A stretch of 64,000 bases of DNA from CAZIKF01 sp964539825. GTDB taxonomy: Bacteria > Muiribacteriota > UBA6191. Location: the NCBI GenBank assembly GCA_964539825.1, contig CAZIKF010000023.1:1-64000 (forward strand). Reading direction: 5' to 3'. The position numbers and the translations under genes were made by a program. The notes below the pieces were generated by a model. That model was not told where the DNA came from, did not search any database, and saw nothing but the letters and a program-made list of their open reading frames with translations. Position 1 is the first letter of the stretch; every line of letters starts with the position of its first letter. Below, one piece after another: positions 28,401 to 37,051 of this stretch.

Positions 28401-29797
28401 TGAAAAAAATAATTATTGTTGTCCTGGTTGGTCTGCTTCTCGTAGAAGGGGGCTTGCAACTGTTAGCAAGAAGGCTGAATCCCTATGGTTCTTACGCAGA
28501 ATTCTTTGAAATGTCTAAATCAAGAATCAGGGGCTCTGACCCTTCCCAGACGATTTTTTTTGTTGGGGATTCCACTATTTTCGGTGGTGGAGCATCCGAT
28601 GAAAAACTTTTTTCCCTCCCCGCTCAATTTCAAAACCTTCTCAAACGCGCGGGAAGTGTCTTCAAAGTTCAGAATCTTGGATATCCGGGAACAACCGGAA
28701 AGGAGCATCTAGAAGTCCTGCGTTTACTACCAGACAAGGCTAAGGTGGTCATGAGGACCGGAATCAACGACTCCTGGAAACGACACGATAGTTATAAAAT
28801 CAGGGTTTTTGGACAGTATGTGGAGTTTCGACTTCTCAAATTGGCAATGATTCTATGGTATGGGTGGAACAGAGATGCCAACGCTGAATCTGCTACTGCG
28901 GGCTACAATGATGAGCTCCAATTTCTAGCTACACAAAAGAGGCTGGATCTGTATTTTGTGGATTATTTTCTTGGGGAAAAGACCTTTATGAATTCTTATT
29001 TTGAGGGAGCCTCAAACTTTATTCCCCTGGCGAAAATTCTTTTGGATGCCGGATTTTCAGATCCGGGAGGATTTATTTCGAGGAGATTTTTAAGTTTTGA
29101 CCTGGTCCATGCCAATGACCTGGGATACCGTTTGCAAGCCCAGGCTGTATTCAATTGGTTTGCTCAGCAGGAAAAAATTGGTCTTGAAGAGGAAGATATC
29201 GTGGAATTGGCCGTGGATGATAATGCTCTGCAAGAATTGCGCTCCAATCTTAAGCAGTGGCTGAGCAGGTTGAAGAATACCAAAGAGAGTCCGGGAGATT
29301 TATTTCCCTTTGTCATGAAGGCTGCCTGGCAGGTTTACGCGGTTACTGGTGATCAGGAGGTTTATGATCTTTATGAGGCCCTGGGTAAAGTATATGTCTT
29401 TGCTTTTCACTCTATTTATCCCATTACCTATGTGTTAAACCGCCAGGATACGATGATCACATCAGATCATTATGAGGCGGATGAAACCAGACTTTCTTCC
29501 GAAGATATCAATTCTGGCTTTCAGATCATCCGTGTGCTCAGACATCGTTCAACTCATGATTATGTGACTGAATACTTAGAAAAGTTTGCGGGGATAGTGA
29601 AGATGGATAGGGTCTATTCCGACTATACTGCCCTGGATCCCCCATTCCCCCTTGAGCTATGTAAGAAGTTCCTGATGGAAACGGGATTCCCAAAAGAAAG
29701 AGTAAAGATCCTCAAGTCTTGGAAGACTTTCTTTGGAAAAGAGTTTGACCTTGGGCAAGTTGCTCCTAAGAACTGGGAGGTCTGCGGCGGTTCTTAG
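28400..29797 (+). CDS. Membrane-anchored or exported SGNH/GDSL-type hydrolase
   Basis: 465 residues from ATG 28400, which overlaps the GTC-7 stop (a GTG three bases earlier is less likely). An N-terminal hydrophobic helix (4-17) acts as signal or anchor. SGNH blocks are visible: GDST with S58, NLGYPG with G95, GIND with N124, and DLVH with D235 and H238. SGNH enzymes outside the cytoplasm commonly add or remove acyl or acetyl groups on polysaccharide or glycan. Residues ~280-465 form an additional helical region with no family I recognise. Last gene of the GTC-4 to GTC-7 run, so it probably modifies the product or carrier handled by those membrane proteins. The catalytic call is good; the substrate is inferred. 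Confidence 0.78.
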   Translation: MKKIIIVVLVGLLLVEGGLQLLARRLNPYGSYAEFFEMSKSRIRGSDPSQTIFFVGDSTIFGGGASDEKLFSLPAQFQNLLKRAGSVFKVQNLGYPGTTGKEHLEVLRLLPDKAKVVMRTGINDSWKRHDSYKIRVFGQYVEFRLLKLAMILWYGWNRDANAESATAGYNDELQFLATQKRLDLYFVDYFLGEKTFMNSYFEGASNFIPLAKILLDAGFSDPGGFISRRFLSFDLVHANDLGYRLQAQAVFNWFAQQEKIGLEEEDIVELAVDDNALQELRSNLKQWLSRLKNTKESPGDLFPFVMKAAWQVYAVTGDQEVYDLYEALGKVYVFAFHSIYPITYVLNRQDTMITSDHYEADETRLSSEDINSGFQIIRVLRHRSTHDYVTEYLEKFAGIVKMDRVYSDYTALDPPFPLELCKKFLMETGFPKERVKILKSWKTFFGKEFDLGQVAPKNWEVCGGS

Positions 29798-29856
29798 CAG
29801 AAATTTTTAAAGAAGCCTAAAATTTAGCAGGAATAGAGCTTCTTCGCAGACTTGAC

Positions 29857-30408
29857 TCACTCAGAGGCAGTTTCAGCAGTCTCTTCCGGCTCTGAATCCA
29901 GTGCTTCAGGACTACCCTCATCTTTATTGGGTTGAATGGTTCCCGGATTCTCTATTCTATTGATGAGAATCTTGATATCGTCGTGCTGAGGATCCAGAAC
30001 GGCAGCTTTTTTTAAGAGTTCCAACGCACCGTTTGTATCCTTACCCACCAGTTGGCGGGCTTCGTCAAATAGCGTTTGAGCCCGAATTGCTTCTACTATC
30101 GGAGTCAAGATCTCCTTGTCCTTAAGTGCCTCTTCAAACCCGGGTTCGATTTCTAATGCTTTCTCAATCAGCCCTAGAGCCTGAGACGGATCGGTTTCAA
30201 ATACTTTGTTGCTTTGCAAAAAGAGCTGGAGCGCTTTGTTCTGCGACTGCGCCTGGCTCTCATCAGGGATTGCGGTTGTTTCTTGCTTTGTAGGTGTGGT
30301 TTTCGCGGAAGCCTTTTGGACTTGAGAAGGCTTTTGGCTCACGCATCCAACGAAGCTTAAGAAGAAGAGAGAAACGAATACAAAATGAAAAATGTGAAAA
30401 TTGCGCAT
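29857..30408 (-). CDS. Small lipoprotein made of two TPR-like repeats of the GT-C-tail type
   Basis: 183 residues. The signal peptide ends in FVGC with C22 as the likely lipidated cysteine, then a short Ser/Thr/Gln linker. Residues ~58-105 (LFLQSNKVFETDPSQALGLI, then EIEPGFEEALKDKEIL) and ~111-158 (LFDEARQLVGKDTNGALELL) are two units of the same TPR-like module that ends the GT-C paralogs. It is convergent with the SGNH gene, 59 bases apart. A stand-alone copy on a lipoprotein suggests that the module works in the periplasm and may bind the same partner as the GT-C tails. Confidence 0.75.
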   Translation of the reverse strand: MRNFHIFHFVFVSLFFLSFVGCVSQKPSQVQKASAKTTPTKQETTAIPDESQAQSQNKALQLFLQSNKVFETDPSQALGLIEKALEIEPGFEEALKDKEILTPIVEAIRAQTLFDEARQLVGKDTNGALELLKKAAVLDPQHDDIKILINRIENPGTIQPNKDEGSPEALDSEPEETAETASE

Positions 30409-30651
30409 TTCTTAACCGTGAATTAAGGTTTAAAACTCCAACCATTCTTTCATAGTCGATTCAAACCAATCAATCCTTTTTGTTTTACAATTATGGGATA
30501 ATCTACAAAGGTACACCGAAACAACTCGAATATTTTATACAGAACCCATTTTTTTTTGGCAGGAAGGCTTCGTATTCTTAAGCTAAAATTAACATGGGGA
30601 TGTATTTACAAGGAATGAGTTTCAACGAAATTCAGTGGTCCGGAGGAGAAT

Positions 30652-31641
30652 ATGAACTTGAATTTACGGATGTGGATCTGTTTTTTGTCCCTTTTAGTCC
30701 CCGTTGCGATGTCCATGAATCTGAACAACATCACCAATTTTTACAAAACCGAAGGGTGGCTTGAAACCGACCATTTCGGCAGCGGCTACCATCTTGTCGA
30801 GGATCACTTTCGTCCAAACCTCTGGATGAAGGTGTTCAAGTATGATGGAGCTGTAGGCGAGGTGGTTGGGCTTCCTAATAATATACTCGCGGGAAGAAGC
30901 AGCGGATTTAAAAATGGCTCGTCATCCGGCATTCCCTATCCACCGGGAGGAGGGTATGACAAGCTCATGAATCGTATCCCCTGGGAAACCGCAATGGATT
31001 CCATTGATCCATCTAGCGGCCAGTGCTCTGGCTCTGGACGCTGCTATGGAGATTTTCTGAATAACGATGAAATCTGGTCTGCGAGCGCTGCGGATGTAGC
31101 TGATAAAAACGGTGATTCCTTCTTTTTGCTCAGTGAACGAATGAATGGAAAGGCGAGGACCCGCTACCGTTTTCAGATCTTTGTGGAAGACAACTCCCCC
31201 TATTGGCTCAAAGATAAGGATGGAGGCTATGATCTTGCCAAGCACGAAGATGCTCCTGAGGGAACCCAAAAATACTATCCCCTTCAGGATGTTGTGGTAC
31301 GAATCAAAGAGTTAAGTTCTTTTGATGAAAGCACTATACCCGCTATTGAAGACTCCTCAGAAGATGAGCTCTATGTACGCAAATCTGAATGGAGGGGCCA
31401 GCCTGCTCCAGATGATTTCAAGATAGAGGACCAGCCTGCTGAAACACGGTTGGTGAATGGATATCCGGTGTATAACTTCACCGTGTTTCATTCCTTTCGC
31501 AAAGCTGTGGATTACATGGTTGAAGTTACCGCTGTAGATATCGCCGGGAACCGCAGAATTCTTCGTATCCCGCTTTCCATGAGTCCAGTGGGGGCCCTAT
31601 CCATACAAGACAGGGCATCCCAGGGGAAAAGGACCAACTAG
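30652..31641 (+). CDS. Exported protein of unknown family, first gene of the oxidoreductase operon
   Basis: 329 residues; GGAGGAGAA precedes ATG 30652. Residues 1-21 are a signal peptide (WICFLSLLVPVAMSM). The mature part looks beta-rich and soluble, with a cysteine pair in GQCSGSGRCYGDF (about 125-133) that could form a disulfide; there is no CxxCH haem motif and no recognisable catalytic motif. The C-terminal third (FTVFHSFRKAVDYMVEVTAVDIAG) resembles an immunoglobulin-like beta-sandwich by eye, a weak impression. It is followed after 29 bases by another exported orphan and then the Rieske/molybdopterin pair, so it is probably an accessory, scaffold or substrate-binding component of that complex. 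Confidence 0.6.
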   Translation: MNLNLRMWICFLSLLVPVAMSMNLNNITNFYKTEGWLETDHFGSGYHLVEDHFRPNLWMKVFKYDGAVGEVVGLPNNILAGRSSGFKNGSSSGIPYPPGGGYDKLMNRIPWETAMDSIDPSSGQCSGSGRCYGDFLNNDEIWSASAADVADKNGDSFFLLSERMNGKARTRYRFQIFVEDNSPYWLKDKDGGYDLAKHEDAPEGTQKYYPLQDVVVRIKELSSFDESTIPAIEDSSEDELYVRKSEWRGQPAPDDFKIEDQPAETRLVNGYPVYNFTVFHSFRKAVDYMVEVTAVDIAGNRRILRIPLSMSPVGALSIQDRASQGKRTN

Positions 31642-31670
31642 TTAAGGATCACAAACCAAGGAGAATGATA

Positions 31671-33884
31671 ATGAATCTCACAATTCAAATTAGAACCCTG
31701 GGAATTTTCCTTGTGGTACTCAGTCTCGGTGAAACCTGTGATTATGTCAAAGAGATGTGGCACACTCCATTTTCCGCAAAAACCCAGGAACATCATAGCC
31801 CCACGCCTCCTCATAATTTGATGGTAGTGGATCAGAAGGCGACTCTGGCAGCAGAGGTTCAGGATACCTTTGCCCAGGAAGATCAGAGTACGGTTGATGG
31901 CTCGGGAGGAAATGACAGGGTTTATACGGATCGACCTCTTGAAGAGTACCTCGACTCCATGGTGGATAATCCCGATCCTAAATTTCAAACTTATACCACC
32001 CGCGAAGGCTTTCAACGTCGTCCGCTGACCAGGGAAGATGTTTTTGGTACGCAAGGGGAAAAGGGCCATGGGTATTATTCAATTAAGCTGACCAACGGTA
32101 TGGTTTTTAAAACTGACCAAATTCAGTGTGATACAGCTTTTGAGCATCCGGTCAGTAAATTTGAAAGAGGAGGGAGTGAGGATCATACCCTCTATGTAGA
32201 TGATGGGGGTGGTTACGAATATTCCCAGTCAGATGGTTATTGCTACTTCCTAATTCTTCCATCCAACGGCCGTTTGTCTTCCCTGGTCTCCAGAGTTCAT
32301 GAAGATGATGAAAACAGCAGGAGCCAGATTAAAGACGGAATAGCACCGTACCTTCGCCTGGAAGCTGCGGACCTCGCTAAGCTCAGCAGCCCGGAATCCG
32401 GAGATTTCAAGTGGGTGAAGGGGCGCTACATCGCTGCTATGCCCGAAGGGAAAATCGCCATTCCTAAAAATGGTACCAATCTCGCTCACAACCGCGCCAC
32501 AGTATATAGACCATATTTCCAGGACGTACATCGACAGTCCGCCGGAAGTACCGCCAGCGCCAAGCTGCTGGCAACCCTGGGGAATACCTTTCCCGCGACT
32601 AGAACAAATCCTGGTGAGGACCCCCCGGAGTTTTTTCCAGTGAACGGTCTGGATTCGAGGGCAGCAGGAGTTCAGTATGAAGATCCATTGCAGGCCAGGG
32701 AAGACGAAGCCAGATATGGTTCCAAGCTCAGTTCCTGGGGAGGGCTCCATGGGGGGCAATATCTGGCCATTGGTCCAGAGGACGCTAACCCGAAACGTTT
32801 AAATTGGGCTTTGCATTTCCCCAGTATTGGTGCTGAACAAGAGTATCTCAACCAGGTGGGCAGCGGAGGCCTCAATGTAAATTCCAATCGAGTGGATGGT
32901 GATTCCCGCTATGGTGAAAAGGCTCTTGCCCAGGGCGAGGTAAATGAGAAACTCACACCAGGTGTGATGTTTCAGCTCGGAGCCCAGGGGGCCTATCAAC
33001 TGGATGATGAAGATCATGTGGAATTAGATCCAATGAAGATTGAAAGTAATGATGAAACGGTGAATTGTGACGATGACCGCATTAAGCCGTGGTGTGACAA
33101 GTACCGCACTTTCCACCAGGAACTTGTGGCCCTCTACCAGGGACTGGGAATCGCTGAGATTCCCGGCGCTGATGACCGCTTTGAGCAGATTCTTGCTTCG
33201 GCCCCTCTCGATAGGGCACTCAATGTCGGAGGTAAGACCTTTTTTGTATCCACTCCAAGAATCACCATTGGCGAATTCGAGAATCGCAACAAGGCCTTCT
33301 TTGACGACCTCGATGTCACTATCGTTGGCAGCGACGCGGAAAGGCATGAGTATAACTGGATTCTCTTTATGACCAGGGAGCCCACCATTGGTATGGATAT
33401 GGATCAACGCCTTGTGAAGTTGAAAGCTGGTTTGGCAACCGACTATGAGCGCATTGCGACCAGGAATTTCGGCGCTGAAAATGGCTTCTTTAGTACCAAA
33501 GGTGCCGCGATCCAGGGAGGGTGCTCAGGGGTAGAGAGTTGTAATGAAAATGGCTTCAAGAACCTGATCGATACTCGTTATCTTCCTTTTGAGAAGAATC
33601 GTATTATCTCCGGTGGATTCTTATATTACACATCCCAAAATCCAGATGGACGGCAGCTTTTAAGTAGGTTGGCACTTCTTCAAAACTGGACATCCCACCC
33701 CGCAAACTCCATTGCCTGGAGAAACCTCTTACCGCAGCAACTCCAGTCTTGTACGAAGGGTGCCATGAATCCCTGCTATGGCTTCCTTGACGGTAGTGTC
33801 CCACCCCCGGTTAAAACCAATGATGAGTATAAGTTTTTGCGTTTTGATCCTGACAAGGAACCTTTTATAAAGTTGGGGATTTAA
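31671..33884 (+). CDS. Large exported protein of unknown family upstream of the Rieske gene
   Basis: 737 residues from ATG 31671, chosen because AAGGAG lies 8 bases upstream; an ATG six bases earlier is too close to it. A hydrophobic signal segment (9-20) ends near GETC. The body is hydrophilic, with scattered cysteines (including CDTAF, GYCYF, NCDDDRIKPWC, GGCSGVESC) but no CxxCH, so it is not a cytochrome or di-haem peroxidase. I do not recognise a domain. Its TAA overlaps the ATG of the Rieske gene (TAATG), so the two are translated together; this argues for a dedicated partner of the oxidoreductase. Confidence 0.6.
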   Translation: MNLTIQIRTLGIFLVVLSLGETCDYVKEMWHTPFSAKTQEHHSPTPPHNLMVVDQKATLAAEVQDTFAQEDQSTVDGSGGNDRVYTDRPLEEYLDSMVDNPDPKFQTYTTREGFQRRPLTREDVFGTQGEKGHGYYSIKLTNGMVFKTDQIQCDTAFEHPVSKFERGGSEDHTLYVDDGGGYEYSQSDGYCYFLILPSNGRLSSLVSRVHEDDENSRSQIKDGIAPYLRLEAADLAKLSSPESGDFKWVKGRYIAAMPEGKIAIPKNGTNLAHNRATVYRPYFQDVHRQSAGSTASAKLLATLGNTFPATRTNPGEDPPEFFPVNGLDSRAAGVQYEDPLQAREDEARYGSKLSSWGGLHGGQYLAIGPEDANPKRLNWALHFPSIGAEQEYLNQVGSGGLNVNSNRVDGDSRYGEKALAQGEVNEKLTPGVMFQLGAQGAYQLDDEDHVELDPMKIESNDETVNCDDDRIKPWCDKYRTFHQELVALYQGLGIAEIPGADDRFEQILASAPLDRALNVGGKTFFVSTPRITIGEFENRNKAFFDDLDVTIVGSDAERHEYNWILFMTREPTIGMDMDQRLVKLKAGLATDYERIATRNFGAENGFFSTKGAAIQGGCSGVESCNENGFKNLIDTRYLPFEKNRIISGGFLYYTSQNPDGRQLLSRLALLQNWTSHPANSIAWRNLLPQQLQSCTKGAMNPCYGFLDGSVPPPVKTNDEYKFLRFDPDKEPFIKLGI

Positions 33885-34402
33885 TGACGGGTAATCCTTC
33901 CCGGCCCTGTCTCAATCGTCGTGAGTTTTTATTTCTTGGTGCCGTGGTCATTACCGAGACTTGTTTGCTTCCCGGGGTTAGCGCGCAGAAAAGTTTCCTT
34001 CGTTCTTCTCATGTAGAGCAGGAGATTTTTCGGTACTCAAGGCTAGAAGTGAATTCTCCAGTATATTTTGAGTACCCTCATGACAGTGGATTGAGTCATA
34101 TTCTGGTAAGGCTTGGTGAAAGAGCGGGATTTGGTTTAGGGCCATCTGAAGATATGGTCGCTTTCCACACGGTGTGTACCCATATGGGAGGACTTTTGAA
34201 GGGCCGCTTCGTACCGTCCCAGGGTGCGTTGGGTCCCTGTCCCTTTCATCTGACCACTTTTGATTTAAAGAGATTCGGCATGGTGGTAAGCGGCCATGCT
34301 ACATCTCCTTTACCCCAGGTTGAACTCAAACTCAAAGAAGATGTGGTACTGGCCACAGGTTTTCGAGAATTGCTATATGGAAGAGAAACCAATCCCGCCT
34401 AA
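33884..34402 (+). CDS. Tat-exported Rieske [2Fe-2S] subunit of an Aio/Idr-type oxidoreductase
   Basis: 172 residues. The Tat signal is NRREFLFLG (residues 11-19). The two Rieske cluster-binding motifs are CTHMGG (about 98-103) and CPFHLTTFD (about 118-126), giving the two Cys and two His ligands. The C-terminal stretch SGHATSPLPQVELKL and the end GFRELLYGRE match the small subunit of arsenite oxidase (AioB) and its relative IdrB, where the same region reads like GQATQNLPQ and DELIYGR. In those enzymes the Rieske protein passes electrons from or to the molybdenum subunit in the periplasm and carries it through Tat. It overlaps the catalytic-subunit gene by 26 bases. Confidence 0.88.
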   Translation: MTGNPSRPCLNRREFLFLGAVVITETCLLPGVSAQKSFLRSSHVEQEIFRYSRLEVNSPVYFEYPHDSGLSHILVRLGERAGFGLGPSEDMVAFHTVCTHMGGLLKGRFVPSQGALGPCPFHLTTFDLKRFGMVVSGHATSPLPQVELKLKEDVVLATGFRELLYGRETNPA

Positions 34403-37037
34403 ATCTGTGTCTTTGCCTCCGGCTGATGCGCAGGAATTTACTACCGTATGTGATTACTGTTCCATCGGCTGCGGTTATAAAGTTTTTCGATGGCCGGTTG
34501 GTGTGGAGGGAGGTTCGCAGACCTCGCAAAACGCCATTCGGGCAAAATATCCCGTGAAGAGCTTGTCTGGAAAGTGGATTTCCGAATTGATGCATTCAAA
34601 GGTTTTTGTTCAGGGTAAGGAACACCATGTAGTTGTCCTTCCTGACCCGGACGCCAGGGTAGTAAACCTGCATGGCGATCACTCAATTAGAGGTGGCGGG
34701 TTGGCCCAGAAACTCTACCATCCAAAGAAGCCGACAAAAGACCGGCTGAAGTATCCCATGGTCCGTATTAAGGGAAAGCTGGTTCAGATTAGCTGGGATG
34801 ACGCCATAGCTTTGTTCGCGAACCTGACGCAGTACGCTCTTGAAAAATTCGGTTCGACCTCCTGGGCTCAAAAACGCTATTCCTATCAATATTTTGAAAA
34901 CACTTACGCCCTTTCCAAGCTAGCCTGGCAAGTCATTCAGTCACCGGCTTACGCGGATCATGATAATCCTGGTAGATATCCAGCCACGCCTGGTCTGAAG
35001 GACGCCGGGGTGGAGCCATTTAGCGCCTGTTATGAGGATTATTTTCTTGCCGAACGACTTTTTATTTCAGGTTCCGATCCTTTTGAGACTAAAACGGTTC
35101 TCTTTAATGAATGGATTCTCAGGGGAGTTCGGGAGCGTGGAAACCGGCTGATTTTTGTAAACCCGAGAAGAACCATGGGGGTACAGTTTGGGATTCAGGA
35201 AGGAGGTCTTCATTTACCTATTCTTCCCGGTACTGATGCCCTTCTTCACCTTGGACTGAGCAGGATTATCCTGGAGCGTGGATGGGAAGACAGAGAATGG
35301 ATAGAGGAGTTCACTTCACGCAAGGTAGATCATGGTTTTCGCAAATTCCGGAAGCGTGGCAGGGCTCGTTGGGAGAAGAATTTCGATACTTTCCTGTGTG
35401 AAGACTTCAAGGAGTTTCGCGACTGGATTCTCCAGGCTCCTGAGTCAAAACTTGACTACGTAAGCAAGGAAACCGGGCTTTCGAAATCTCAAATTGTTGA
35501 AGCAGCTCAGATGCTGGCTAAGCCAGGAAAAAACGGAATTAGACCCAAGACCTCATTCGTATTTGAAAAAGGGCTGTATTGGTCAAACAATTACCTGGGG
35601 ACTGCTTCCCTGGTGTCGCTGGCACTTCTCTGCGGAGCTGGAAACAGACCTGGCAGAATGATCTCCAGGTTAGGTGGTCATCAACGCGGAGGAATGTCGA
35701 TACCTTATTTTCCACACCGTAAGTCCCCGGTTGAGGCACCAACACCACACCGAAAACATATGAACCTGGATGAATGGGTTGAGCGGGGAAAGGTTCGCTT
35801 CGCGTGGGTGGTGGGTACTACCTGGGTAAATGCGATGGGAGCAAGTTCGGATCTTCTTATGAAGATGAAAGAGTTCACCAGCACTAACCCGCATCAGCCG
35901 GAAAGGATAGAATTAGAACACTTGATCGAAGTTTTTCGAAAGCGAATGGATTCAGGAGGTCTCTTTCTTGTAGAGCAGAATATTTACCAAACCAGGAAAC
36001 TTGGTCAGATCGCGGATATGATTTTGCCAGCCGCAACCTGGGGTGAATGCGATTTTACAAGGGCCAACTCAGAGCGGCGCATCCGGCTCTATTCAAAATT
36101 TATGGATCCTCCCGGGGAAGCGCTTGCGGACTGGGAAATCGCGGCGCGTATCGCCCGTGCCCTTGGAGCTGAGGGATTTGAATGGAAGGATTCAAACGCC
36201 GTATTCGAAGAAGCCGCCCTGGCGAGTCGGAAGACGGTATTGAGTTATGAGGCCCTGTTGTTAGAGGCTCGAGACCGGCAGGTTACGGGGCATGAACTGC
36301 TCCGACGGATGGGGACTGAGGGAATTCAAGCACCGGTTCGTCTGGAAAATGGTCGACTGATAGGCACCGCCCGGCTCCATGATTCAGAGCTTCAAAAGGA
36401 TCTTTTCTTTGTCCAAAAAAGCAAGAAAACGGGTTCCATGAGCGCTTTTTCAACGCCCCACGGCCGGGCAAACTTTCTAAAGAGTCCCTGGAGTGCTTTT
36501 GAGGATTTTTATACTCATATCCGGCCAAGGGATGGGGAGTTGTGGGTAATTAATGGAAGGATAAATGAGATTTGGCAAAGCGGATTTGATGACCTGCTGC
36601 GAAGACCGTTTATTTCCAAGCGATGGCCAGATAATTTTCTGGAGATTCATCCTGAAGATGGGGCAAGATTGGGAATTGAGTCTGGAGATGAAGTTGAAGT
36701 CACGAATCACAGGGTACCGGTCCAGGATTCCTCTGGACTTGAGGCCAATTTGGAAGCTCATGAATTCAAGAATTTATTGAAGGCTGGAAGAATTCGCTTT
36801 ATTCAATCCAAGGTACGCGCTATTGCCCTGGTGCAGCCGGTACCAAGACCGGGCACCACATTCATGTATTGTTTACATCCTGAGGAAATGGCAAATAGTC
36901 TGGTCGCCCGGGTACCAGACCCAATCAGTGGGAACTATCGTTATAAATTGGGCTTTGGCATCGTGAAGCGTACAGGGTCCTCCCCATACAAAGAGGACCT
37001 CTCCAAAATGAGTTTTGTGAGTCGAAATTTGAGTTGA
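34377..37037 (+). CDS. Molybdopterin catalytic subunit, arsenite-oxidase/iodate-reductase (AioA/IdrA) family
   Basis: 886 residues from ATG 34377 (earlier in-frame starts overlap the Rieske gene more and lack homology). The N-terminus shows C25-x2-C28-x3-C32 in CDYCSIGCGY and S103 in SIRGG where DMSO-reductase enzymes carry a fourth Cys, the [3Fe-4S] signature of AioA. From memory of the Alcaligenes faecalis enzyme, substrate-pocket residues H195, R419 and H423 have counterparts here (H195; R431 and H435 in SRLGGHQRG), but E203 is Ala in a gapless local alignment from H195 to YED. ERRIRLYSKFMDPPG and INGRINEIWQSGFDD are also Aio-like. Export is presumably by piggyback on the Tat signal of the Rieske partner. 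The family is firm; arsenite, iodate or another substrate cannot be decided, and the missing Glu argues against plain arsenite oxidation. Confidence 0.87.
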   Translation: MEEKPIPPKSVSLPPADAQEFTTVCDYCSIGCGYKVFRWPVGVEGGSQTSQNAIRAKYPVKSLSGKWISELMHSKVFVQGKEHHVVVLPDPDARVVNLHGDHSIRGGGLAQKLYHPKKPTKDRLKYPMVRIKGKLVQISWDDAIALFANLTQYALEKFGSTSWAQKRYSYQYFENTYALSKLAWQVIQSPAYADHDNPGRYPATPGLKDAGVEPFSACYEDYFLAERLFISGSDPFETKTVLFNEWILRGVRERGNRLIFVNPRRTMGVQFGIQEGGLHLPILPGTDALLHLGLSRIILERGWEDREWIEEFTSRKVDHGFRKFRKRGRARWEKNFDTFLCEDFKEFRDWILQAPESKLDYVSKETGLSKSQIVEAAQMLAKPGKNGIRPKTSFVFEKGLYWSNNYLGTASLVSLALLCGAGNRPGRMISRLGGHQRGGMSIPYFPHRKSPVEAPTPHRKHMNLDEWVERGKVRFAWVVGTTWVNAMGASSDLLMKMKEFTSTNPHQPERIELEHLIEVFRKRMDSGGLFLVEQNIYQTRKLGQIADMILPAATWGECDFTRANSERRIRLYSKFMDPPGEALADWEIAARIARALGAEGFEWKDSNAVFEEAALASRKTVLSYEALLLEARDRQVTGHELLRRMGTEGIQAPVRLENGRLIGTARLHDSELQKDLFFVQKSKKTGSMSAFSTPHGRANFLKSPWSAFEDFYTHIRPRDGELWVINGRINEIWQSGFDDLLRRPFISKRWPDNFLEIHPEDGARLGIESGDEVEVTNHRVPVQDSSGLEANLEAHEFKNLLKAGRIRFIQSKVRAIALVQPVPRPGTTFMYCLHPEEMANSLVARVPDPISGNYRYKLGFGIVKRTGSSPYKEDLSKMSFVSRNLS

Positions 37038-37051
37038 ATGAGGAGTGGAAA

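Noticed and set aside
29809..29844. AAGAAGC/GCTTCTT stem between the SGNH gene and the TPR lipoprotein as bidirectional terminator
   Set aside because: Seven AT-rich pairs around a 22-base loop without a clear U-tract; too weak to list.
30652..33884. Di-haem cytochrome c peroxidase partners as in iodate reductase clusters
   Set aside because: Neither protein contains a CxxCH motif.
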